Positions 25,719 to 31,482 of a stretch of DNA of 31,482 nt are shown in pieces. Position numbers and translations under genes: made by a program. Source of the stretch: JBJENW01 sp051880395. Lineage in GTDB: Bacteria; Bacillota; Clostridia; Lachnospirales; Lachnospiraceae. The first letter of the stretch is position 1, and the number at the start of each line of letters is the position of its first letter. The notes beneath the pieces are model-generated. The model saw only the letters and a program-made list of their open reading frames with translations, had not been told where the DNA came from and searched no databases. The stretch lies in the NCBI GenBank assembly GCA_051880395.1, contig JBJENW010000383.1, forward strand, positions 1 to 31,482, in the 5' to 3' direction.

Positions 25719-27458
25719 ATGAAGTACGAAATTATTCCGCAAGATGACACTGTACAGATTGAAATCACAGAAAACGGTTCTACCGAATGCCTGACTCTGA
25801 TGGAAGCACCACCTAAGAATTGTATGCTTGTGCAAAACAGCCGAAAAGATGTGCTTGGGGAAATTAATCTTGAAAAGTTGCTTGCAAATCTTGATGATTG
25901 TATAGATTTGCTGCAGATTACTTTTAACGCAACAGACGGATTTACTGTTCAGGCCAATGTACAGGATCTGATTACTCAGTTTTCAAATGCAATGGTTGTA
26001 AGCAACAGTGCAGCCTATAGTTTTAAGGATGCAGCCAAAACAATAGTCGACGCGTATATCGAAGCGTATGGCTATTTGTTCTATGGACAAATCGATATAG
26101 CAATCATGATCTTTAAAGATGCAAAGGATGTTGCAGCGGAAATGGTGAAAGAGTCAGATAAGCTTGTAAAGATTTTTGATGATCTTACAACTAAAACTGA
26201 TGAGATATTACATGAGGTTATCACGGAACGGGCGGTCGATGAGGAAAAGCGCAGTGAAACCCAGGCTCTTGTCGGACAACTGAAGGCTTCTGTTAATGCT
26301 TTGACGCAACTGAAAGAGAACTATGCAAAGGATTTACAGCAGATACAGGAGGATTATGAAAATCTTCAGCAGCGTGAAATGACGATGGAAAAAAGATCCT
26401 ACAATATGCAGCTTGCATCACTGATTATGAGTGGAATTGGCAGTATGTTTGGAAAGGGAACCGCTTCATCAGGTAAGTTTAATGATGAATCAGAAATTTT
26501 GACAGAAAGCGAAACAAACGGGGATTCAGCGAAAACCACGGCGAAGAGTGAGTATGTGAAAAATATCGGTGAGCAGGAAAAAATCAAGGCGCAGATCAAA
26601 CAGAACGACGAAAGGATCAAAGCGATTGACAAGATTCTTGACGGAAAACTTTACAAGGATGGCGAGAATAATGGAAATGCGGAACAAGGTGATGCGGATA
26701 CAAAGAAAACTGCGAAGGAGCTAAAGGAAGAAAAAGTCTCTCTGACAGAAGAAAATAAAAAACTGAATGAAAAACTCAATTCCCTTCAGGGCAGTGAGAA
26801 AGTCTTAAGCGAGACGCTGCAAGGATTTGGAGAAGCGATGGATAAGATATCGAGCGAAACCCGCAGTGCCGCTCAGGAGATCCAGAAAAAAGCAGATAAC
26901 CTTGCGCAGCGTATGAAGGAACTTAATAAACGCCGTAATGAATTAAAGGACAAAGAACGTGAAAATATTGCACAGCTTGCAGCTTATACGGAAAAAATGG
27001 AAAATGCCGTTATAACTGAAAACGAGCTGGAAAGTGCAATTCAGTCATTGGTAATCGCAATCGGATGCTTAAGACGGGTACTTGCTTGTTTACAGGAAAT
27101 AAAGCTTTTCTGGTCAAATGTTGAGAAATTCTGCTGTAGTCTAGAAAAAGACGACGGAAGAATACTTTCTCTTGTTGAAGTTCAGAAAAACAAGGATTCC
27201 GATCAGTGTGCGGTATATTTTAAACATCCACTGTTTGTAAAGCGATTCGTTGAGACAATAGCAAAATGGGAAGCATTATATGTTATTTTTGAAGAATATT
27301 ATGAGGACCTTGCAAAGTCTGCGAGAAGACTTTCCGAAACTCTGATGCAACAGTTGGATTCTGAGAGGAGTGTACAGTGGAAGCTGGCTTCAGAACTGGC
27401 AGGAAAATTGAATAAAAAGTTAAAATCCGAAGTGGCAGAAAGCGATGGAACAGTATGA
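25719..27458 (+). CDS. Large coiled-coil protein with a hydrophobic segment; candidate alpha-pore-forming toxin subunit
   Basis: This is a 579-residue protein with no signal peptide. Residues 1-65 look like a small beta-rich head (EIIPQDDTVQIEITENGS). Residues 100-228 are long helices, ending in a short hydrophobic stretch at 229-245 (NMQLASLIMSGIGSMFG). A low-complexity polar linker runs from 248 to 280. Residues 280-430 are strongly charged coiled coil rich in K and E. A second apolar helix follows at 437-472 (ESAIQSLVIAIGCLRRVLAC and EIKLFWSNVEKFC), then a helical end. This helix-hydrophobic-helix plan, with a late LFW-V-FC element, recalls XaxAB/YaxAB- and HBL-type toxins, but I cannot confirm homology. 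GGAGGAGG precedes the ATG. The next gene overlaps by four bases (ATGA), so the two products are probably made in fixed ratio. A structural or SMC-like role is the alternative. Confidence 0.55.
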   Translation: MKYEIIPQDDTVQIEITENGSTECLTLMEAPPKNCMLVQNSRKDVLGEINLEKLLANLDDCIDLLQITFNATDGFTVQANVQDLITQFSNAMVVSNSAAYSFKDAAKTIVDAYIEAYGYLFYGQIDIAIMIFKDAKDVAAEMVKESDKLVKIFDDLTTKTDEILHEVITERAVDEEKRSETQALVGQLKASVNALTQLKENYAKDLQQIQEDYENLQQREMTMEKRSYNMQLASLIMSGIGSMFGKGTASSGKFNDESEILTESETNGDSAKTTAKSEYVKNIGEQEKIKAQIKQNDERIKAIDKILDGKLYKDGENNGNAEQGDADTKKTAKELKEEKVSLTEENKKLNEKLNSLQGSEKVLSETLQGFGEAMDKISSETRSAAQEIQKKADNLAQRMKELNKRRNELKDKERENIAQLAAYTEKMENAVITENELESAIQSLVIAIGCLRRVLACLQEIKLFWSNVEKFCCSLEKDDGRILSLVEVQKNKDSDQCAVYFKHPLFVKRFVETIAKWEALYVIFEEYYEDLAKSARRLSETLMQQLDSERSVQWKLASELAGKLNKKLKSEVAESDGTV

Positions 27459-28660
27459 ATGAAGTAAAAAATCAGATTCAGCATTTTTGTGATGAATGTA
27501 ATAGGCTGATAGAGTCTAATCATGCAGATGGCGATGATGCCAGGGAGACCGCATTTCGTTTGGTTGGAATCATGAAGAAAAAGGCAGGCGAGTGTGTTCG
27601 GAACTGCGAAAATGAAATCGAAGAAAATAACCGGATACAAATGAAACTTATGAAAGAACGAGCTTATTTGTACAAAAGAAAAGAAAGTGATAAGGAACAG
27701 ATGAGCATACTGGATGTAGCTATTGTTGAAATTGCCAATAAAATTAGCGATATGGAGGCTCAAATCACAAAATACAAATCAGATCTGGAAGAACTTCAGG
27801 CAAAGGTACGAAAGAACGAGCTGAAAAGTGATCGGTGTAGGAAAGTAGGGTGGGCGACCTGCTGGCTTGGATTTATCAATATTGCTACGTGTGTAAATGC
27901 CAAAAAAGAAAACGATAAATACATAGAAAGTGCGATACGGCTTCGACAATATATTGAAGAAAATGCTGAATATATAAATGATCTGAGAGAACGCTATGAA
28001 GAACAAAAGGAAGAGCAGCGTAAGAAAAAAGAATCATCTGCAAATCTGGCAAACAAAGTAACGGCATTAAATGGAAATATAAGTTTTATTACGAATCAGA
28101 TAAACGAATTAAGAACAGAACAGTCAATCTGGATGAGAATACTGTTTTTTTGTCAATGTATCGAAAAAGAAATTTCTTGTAAAAAAGATATTCTTATAGC
28201 GATCATGGAAAATATTGTAATTCTGACGAACCTCATAAGTAGCTTATCTTTCGCTAAATCTACCGATAAATATATTGCAGGTTGCCGTTGTAGGGGAAAC
28301 AGTCTTTGTTTCGGTCAAACGCTTAATCAGAATGAATATCTTTTGAGCGAAAACAGGCGTTTTGTTGCTGTGATGCAGTGGGATAATAATTTTGTTGTGT
28401 ATACCTCGGAAAGACCGATATGGGATTCAAGAACATATGGAGCTCAAGGGCAAGGCTCTATCAAATTTGAAGCCGACGGAATGATAGTACTTAACGGAAC
28501 CAATATGCATTGGAACACCAAGCGGAATGGCGCAGACGTACTTATTATGCAGAATGATGGAAATTTAGTCGCTTATACCAAAGATAACAAGCCTGTCTGG
28601 GCTAGCGATACCTATATATATGCGAATACATCGACAACTTGTTTTAAGAAATTAGAGTAA
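27455..28660 (+). CDS. Coiled-coil protein with C-terminal bulb-type (B-lectin) domain
   Basis: This is a 401-residue protein without a signal peptide. Residues 1-127 are helical coiled coil. Residues 130-149 are an apolar patch (KVGWATCWLGFINIATCVNA). Residues 150-225 are again coiled coil, then a second apolar helical region at 226-265. Residues 278-401 are a bulb-type mannose-binding lectin: the QxDxNxVxY sugar-site motif occurs intact twice, as QWDNNFVVY (308-316) and QNDGNLVAY (366-374), with a degenerate middle repeat (ADGMIVLNG) and typical PIWDS and PVWASDT strands. Its start codon overlaps the stop of the previous gene. The lectin implies binding of mannose-type glycans; joined to a coiled-coil/hydrophobic body it suggests a targeted membrane-acting protein. 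No export gene is seen nearby. Confidence 0.65.
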   Translation: MNEVKNQIQHFCDECNRLIESNHADGDDARETAFRLVGIMKKKAGECVRNCENEIEENNRIQMKLMKERAYLYKRKESDKEQMSILDVAIVEIANKISDMEAQITKYKSDLEELQAKVRKNELKSDRCRKVGWATCWLGFINIATCVNAKKENDKYIESAIRLRQYIEENAEYINDLRERYEEQKEEQRKKKESSANLANKVTALNGNISFITNQINELRTEQSIWMRILFFCQCIEKEISCKKDILIAIMENIVILTNLISSLSFAKSTDKYIAGCRCRGNSLCFGQTLNQNEYLLSENRRFVAVMQWDNNFVVYTSERPIWDSRTYGAQGQGSIKFEADGMIVLNGTNMHWNTKRNGADVLIMQNDGNLVAYTKDNKPVWASDTYIYANTSTTCFKKLE

Positions 28661-28740
28661 GTAAAAGGGTATTATAAAAATCTACAAAAATGGCTGGGTC
28701 AAGCAAATAGTAATTGCTCTTACACCACAGTAATCAAAAT

Positions 28741-28775
28741 AGGTCCAACAGAGAAGACGTTTCTCTGTTGGACCT
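28741..28775. repeat. Perfect 15-bp palindrome (hairpin)
   Basis: AGGTCCAACAGAGAA pairs perfectly with TTCTCTGTTGGACCT around the five-base loop GACGT. It lies 81 bases after the lectin gene. On the plus strand no T-tract follows. On the minus strand the hairpin is followed by ATTTTGATT, so terminator activity would fit leftward transcription better. It could also be a transcript-stabilising 3' hairpin or a mobile-element end. The remaining bases of 28661-28841 hold nothing else I can identify. Confidence 0.6.
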
Positions 28776-28841
28776 GTCAGCTTCGGAAAATGAGTGTGAA
28801 CGCCCAGTACCAGGCACCATTAAGCAATCTGTTTTTCAGAA

Positions 28842-29315
28842 ATGGAGTGTATGAATAAAACAGTAAAAAGACTTCTTTATTTTGGGGTAGAAGCATTGGC
28901 TTTAATTGGTATTTTGTGTTTCCTTTGTTATGAAATTAAAACAGAAAGAAATTTTGAAAAATTTGAAGAAAAGTGTTTGGAAAAGGTGAAGGCGCAAGAT
29001 ATTGTTGTAACCAATCATGACCATGTAAGACAAATTACGTCGTATTATTTGCATGAAAAAGGAACCGTATGTATATCAGAAGGTGACCACACAGCGTTAA
29101 AAACAAGTGTATTTGGAATTTTAACAGGTCCATTTTCAGTACAACAAATGCAGCAGGTTTTAAATCGGGGTGATAATGTCTGGTATATTGATTCTCCAGG
29201 TGGAAATGCTGAATATCAAATTGATTTTCATGGTTTGGATTGTCACGTTTCGCAATTGGATATAACAATGCCAGAAGTTGGAGGAAAAATGTATGTATTG
29301 TCGACAAGCAAATAG
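28842..29315 (+). CDS. Small single-pass membrane protein of unknown function
   Basis: This is a 157-residue protein. Residues about 10-29 form one membrane segment (LLYFGVEALALIGILCFLCY) preceded by basic residues, so the rest is probably extracytoplasmic. The outer part is mixed alpha/beta with no family that I recognise; FSVQQMQQVLNRGDNVWYID and YQIDFHGLDCHVSQL are its most structured-looking stretches. There is no lipobox or LPxTG. Two starts are possible: ATG 28842, or ATG 28851 with GGAG just three bases in front. No promoter is obvious. The gene is isolated from its neighbours by more than 150 bases on each side. Confidence 0.6.
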   Translation: MECMNKTVKRLLYFGVEALALIGILCFLCYEIKTERNFEKFEEKCLEKVKAQDIVVTNHDHVRQITSYYLHEKGTVCISEGDHTALKTSVFGILTGPFSVQQMQQVLNRGDNVWYIDSPGGNAEYQIDFHGLDCHVSQLDITMPEVGGKMYVLSTSK

Positions 29316-29509
29316 TAAAATGAGAACTTCCTAAAAAATATCCGAGTGAGCTGTAACATAATATAGGGACATCAGGTACGGCTTATTTTCCTCTCTGCCG
29401 AAAATATAGCAGAACAGTCTGTCCTTGTGTTTGAGATTTGCTGTGACGATTGTTTCATTAGACATGGTGTTTGTGATAAAATAAAATTAGGTCACTTTCC
29501 AGCCCAAAA
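29316..29509. other. Non-coding stretch before the transposase relic
   Basis: I see no gene, terminator or convincing repeat here. A frame open from GTG 29427 to 29648 is a shadow: its right half runs out of frame through the transposase relic, and it has no ribosome site. Confidence 0.5.
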
Positions 29510-29679
29510 GCGCTATCCCATGAGAACATCTCACAGATCACCAATCAGGTACTCGAACAGCTTCAGAAATGGCAGAACCGTACGCTCAAAAATTTTATAC
29601 GTTTCTGTTCGTAGACAGCCTCTATGTGACCATCCGTACGGATTATGAGGCAAAGAATTACGCGGTTTATGTGCAATGA
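29510..29679 (+). mobile_element. IS256 (Mutator) family transposase relic
   Basis: Two adjacent frames encode consecutive parts of a Mutator-type transposase. The first reads ALSHENISQITNQVLEQLQK then WQNRTLKNF. The second reads FYTFLFVDSLYVTIRTDYEA then KNYAVYVQ and a stop. WQNR and the FxD of FVDSLYV (the position of the first catalytic aspartate) are hallmarks of the family. The break is explained by loss of one T in the run before TATACG. Only about 57 codons of roughly 400 remain, so it is inactive. I could not find its terminal inverted repeats. It shows that an insertion element once lay between the small membrane protein and the next operon. Confidence 0.8.
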
Positions 29680-29714
29680 AGTCTGTGGGCGGTTTCACGT
29701 TTCGAAAAAGGGAA

Positions 29715-29743
29715 TTTACAGGGACAAGGACAGATGGTAAAAT
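29715..29743 (+). promoter_or_regulatory. Promoter of the three-gene TOPRIM-like/DUF4869/P-loop operon
   Basis: TTTACA (29715-29720), a 17-base spacer and TAAAAT (29738-29743) are five-of-six matches each. Initiation near 29750 would give a leader of under 20 bases, with AGGAGG at 29754-29759 eight bases before the GTG start. Confidence 0.7.
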
Positions 29744-29767
29744 GGGAGTAAATAGGAGGCTGGTGTT

Positions 29768-30475
29768 GTGATTTATTTGTATACAGAGGATAGTAAATCT
29801 GGTTATGCGTTTTGGAAATTTATATGCGATACCTTATTTCAAGATACAATTGAAGTTCGAAATCTAGGAGAGCATAGTAATAGCACAAAATTGCTTGAAT
29901 TTGTTTACAATATTACAGATAGAGAAAATACATACCTCATTTCATATGATCTGTCTTTTGATAATAAGAGTGTGATGGAGAGTTATGTCGAAGTACAGGA
30001 GTATTTGGAAGAAAATCAATGGAATAACATTATATTTCTGGATTTTATTTCGTTTGAATATATTCTACTTACATTTAATAAGTTGATTGAATGGTGCTTT
30101 TCTGAAAATGATTTTTTAAAGGAGAAAAGGAGCAATCTGTTAAAGTGCAGAGAGGATTTGATTAATCTAAAATCTGAGATTAGTGACTATAAAGGTTTCG
30201 ATTGTTTGAGGAATTTTATTTGTGAACATAACATATCCAATATCGAGCAGTGCTGTTCAAAACTTTTATATGCTATTTTAAGAAACACAGGGTTTGAAAT
30301 CAGAAAGGGCAGTTTCGGTGAGTGCTGGTATGTGGACTGTTGTGAATATTCCAAAAAAGAGGATGATGATGAATGCGGATTAAGTGAATTACTGCCGACA
30401 GCCGGATATAAAGCATTGGAGATATATCGTGGAAGCTGTATCAAACAACGTTTTGATGAATTGGGACTCATTTGA
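29768..30475 (+). CDS. TOPRIM-like protein, cysteine-rich C-terminus; unrecognised family
   Basis: This is a 235-residue cytosolic protein with a GTG start set by AGGAGG eight bases upstream. The N-terminal half fits a minimal TOPRIM pattern: strand plus acid in IYLYTEDSKSGYAFWKFICD (Glu7), then NTYLISYDLSFDN with Asp61 and Asp65, then IIFLDFISFEYILLTF with Glu97, where OLD/RloB/DUF4435-like proteins have a conserved E-Y-LL. These would be metal ligands for nucleic-acid cleavage. The C-terminal half is helical and holds many cysteines, including ECWYVDCCEY and ECG, which might bind metal. I know no named family for the whole protein. It leads a three-gene operon with a DUF4869-like protein and a mini ATPase, a composition reminiscent of nuclease/ATPase defence systems. 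This assignment is inference from a few motif residues. Confidence 0.5.
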   Translation: MIYLYTEDSKSGYAFWKFICDTLFQDTIEVRNLGEHSNSTKLLEFVYNITDRENTYLISYDLSFDNKSVMESYVEVQEYLEENQWNNIIFLDFISFEYILLTFNKLIEWCFSENDFLKEKRSNLLKCREDLINLKSEISDYKGFDCLRNFICEHNISNIEQCCSKLLYAILRNTGFEIRKGSFGECWYVDCCEYSKKEDDDECGLSELLPTAGYKALEIYRGSCIKQRFDELGLI

Positions 30476-30506
30476 TAAAAACGTAGTAAATGGAAGGAAA
30501 GGCAGG

Positions 30507-30983
30507 ATGACCATGCTAAGATTATTTTTAAATAAAGCAGTTGCCGATAAGGTCAGTCTGAATGATGTATATTTTAATAAATATACATTTCGTAAGCTGG
30601 ACTATACGACGGCAAGTAAAATCATTCAAATGATTGACGGTGTACAGTTGACGGATGAGATGAAAATTATTTCAAAATTTACGGATGGCGCGATGGATTT
30701 AACGAAGTTGTCAACCGGATGCAAAACAGTATTGAATATCTGGTATAATCAGGATACGGTCTTTGATATTTCAGAATGTGGAAAGAATGCGTTGTCAGTG
30801 ATTTATAAACAGTCCGTAGGCTGCGCTTATGCAAAAGATCTGGTGACATCTTTGCGAAACGATCTGGACTGCGATATTGAGGTTGTATCACCCTATGGTA
30901 CAAAAAAATTTACGAAAGTATCCAAGATGCGAGACTGGTATAGTGAGGTGTGTGCGAATGCGGATGAAACCTGTTGTAGTTAG
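30507..30983 (+). CDS. DUF4869-like protein
   Basis: This is a 158-residue cytosolic protein of unknown function. MLRLFLNKAVADKVSLNDVY near the start and LSTGCKTVLNIWYNQDTVFD then ISECGKNAL in the middle resemble the DUF4869 family of small Firmicute proteins as I remember it. The second half contains no catalytic motif I can name. Two starts are possible: ATG 30507 (AAAGG four to five bases upstream) and ATG 30513. The second gives the family-like N-terminus ML and a spacing of about ten. The gene lies 31 bases after the TOPRIM-like gene, and its 3' end overlaps the P-loop gene by 26 bases, so the two are almost certainly co-translated and probably act together. Confidence 0.6.
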   Translation: MTMLRLFLNKAVADKVSLNDVYFNKYTFRKLDYTTASKIIQMIDGVQLTDEMKIISKFTDGAMDLTKLSTGCKTVLNIWYNQDTVFDISECGKNALSVIYKQSVGCAYAKDLVTSLRNDLDCDIEVVSPYGTKKFTKVSKMRDWYSEVCANADETCCS

Positions 30984-31383
30984 TGAATATCATTCCACTT
31001 ATTTGGACGTGGAAGTGGATTTAAAACTGGATTGTAATCTGTGTTTTGTGATTGGAGATTCTGGAGAAGGCAAGTCCTTTTTATGGCAGATACTGGACGA
31101 TGATAGCACCGTAACGGATTATCTGCTGACATTTAACTATCACGATATTAACAAGAATATTGCAGAGAGCGTACGAGAAGCCAGAAACAAGCTGATTGTA
31201 ATTGATAATGCAGATTTACTTTTGGACGATCCTGTGTTTCGCAGATACCTTGCCTTTGATGAAAGGAACCAGTATATTCTGTTTGGACGAGATACGCAGA
31301 GTTTGTTTTTGACAAAGGAGAATTTTAAAAAGGTAGCGTTTAAGGATAAAACACTGAGTTTTGAAAATGTGTTTCAGAGGTGA
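30958..31383 (+). CDS. Mini P-loop ATPase (single domain)
   Basis: This is a 141-residue protein with a clear Walker A, GDSGEGKS (33-40), and a Walker B, KLIVIDNADLL, with Asp83 and then Asn-Ala-Asp. At this size it holds little beyond the nucleotide-binding core; no arginine finger, signature motif or lid region is evident, although FGRDTQS near residue 110 could be a sensor-like strand. It starts inside the DUF4869-like gene: GAGGTG at 30944-30949 is eight bases before ATG 30958, and an alternative ATG lies at 30964. It may power or gate the neighbouring TOPRIM-like protein, as ATPases do in OLD/Gabija/Zorya-type pairs, but that is inference. It is the last gene of the operon. Confidence 0.75.
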   Translation: MRMKPVVVSEYHSTYLDVEVDLKLDCNLCFVIGDSGEGKSFLWQILDDDSTVTDYLLTFNYHDINKNIAESVREARNKLIVIDNADLLLDDPVFRRYLAFDERNQYILFGRDTQSLFLTKENFKKVAFKDKTLSFENVFQR

Positions 31384-31423
31384 TGCAATATCGACGAATA
31401 TGCTAACGGCTTGAAAAAATACT

Positions 31424-31482
31424 GAAAATCCGGTGATTTTTACCTTAAATTTTGTTCCGGAGTCTTATCGGTATGATTATGT
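31424..31482 (+). pseudogene. Diverged fragment of the aldolase-associated C-terminal domain (runs off the window)
   Basis: The last 59 bases encode ENPVIFTLNFVPESYRYDYV, matching residues 379-398 of the aldolase fusion (KDPVVITLNFVPEFYKYDYV) at 14 of 20 positions. The frame upstream is closed by TGA at 31412-31414 and no start codon or preceding part of the domain is present, so the left side is a truncated remnant. What follows beyond the window is unseen and might be longer. The divergence shows it is a separate paralogue, not a fresh copy. Confidence 0.65.

Noticed and set aside
28661..28841. The word CAGTACCAGGCACC near 28804 as a REP or attachment element
   Set aside because: Only one copy noticed in the window and no pairing partner, so there is nothing to support it.
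29427..29648. A 73-codon frame over the transposase relic
   Set aside because: Wrong frame relative to the recognisable transposase residues, GTG start and no ribosome site.
1..31482. CRISPR arrays, tRNA or rRNA genes
   Set aside because: I saw no regularly spaced short repeats and no cloverleaf or conserved rRNA stretches on either strand.

Overview
The window looks like a chromosomal accessory region of a low-to-moderate G+C, Gram-positive, Clostridia-type bacterium. A gut Lachnospiraceae-like organism is my best guess. The grounds are AGGAGG-type ribosome sites before nearly every gene, TTGACA/TATAAT-type promoters, AT-rich intergenic DNA, and gene families common in that group. I ran no similarity search, so all family names come from motif recognition.

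Layout. (1) 1-2634: a stand-alone thioredoxin-fold/six-hairpin gene (YyaL/SPATA20 family) converges on a small XRE-type regulator; a bidirectional terminator lies between them. (2) 2786-24616: a long, apparently single transcription unit for a surface glycopolymer, running from a consensus promoter to a hairpin terminator at about 24647. It begins with the CDP-3,6-dideoxyhexose genes rfbF, rfbG and rfbH plus a sugar reductase, with a GT-C membrane glycosyltransferase among them. A polyprenyl-phosphate glycosyltransferase follows. Next is a visibly AT-richer block (about 9360-19330): LicD; a cytidylyltransferase fused to a CobD/HisC-like PLP enzyme; an opine-dehydrogenase-like protein; a Wzx-like flippase; a GT2 enzyme; a large GT39-like membrane protein; and a surface protein made of two long tandem repeats. 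After a 5'-truncated UDP-galactopyranose mutase (glf) pseudogene, base composition returns to that of the first part, with a three-gene cassette (ThDP enzyme, HAD-IIA phosphatase, HMGL-type aldolase fused to an extra domain). (3) 24617-31482: a mosaic region. It holds a second scrap of glf, a frameshifted HTH regulator with a nine-A run, a two-gene operon of coiled-coil proteins (the second ending in a bulb-type lectin domain), a small membrane protein, an IS256-family transposase relic, and a compact three-gene operon with its own promoter (TOPRIM-like protein, DUF4869-like protein, mini P-loop ATPase). At the right edge a diverged scrap of the aldolase C-terminal domain reappears.

How the genes fit together. 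RfbF, RfbG and RfbH make CDP-4-keto-3,6-dideoxyglucose. The reductase, or a YerE-like reaction of the ThDP enzyme, would turn it into a 3,6-dideoxy or branched sugar. The fused enzyme could make and CTP-activate a small amino-alcohol phosphate for LicD to attach. The opine-dehydrogenase-like protein suggests an N-carboxyalkyl substituent. The flippase and multispanning transferases would move and assemble the product outside the membrane. No initiating sugar-phosphate transferase or clear Wzy is in the window, so the locus probably continues elsewhere.

The best candidates for undescribed biology are the coiled-coil/lectin pair (possibly a lectin-targeted alpha-pore-forming toxin) and the TOPRIM-like/DUF4869/P-loop operon (possibly a defence module). 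Both functions are inferred.
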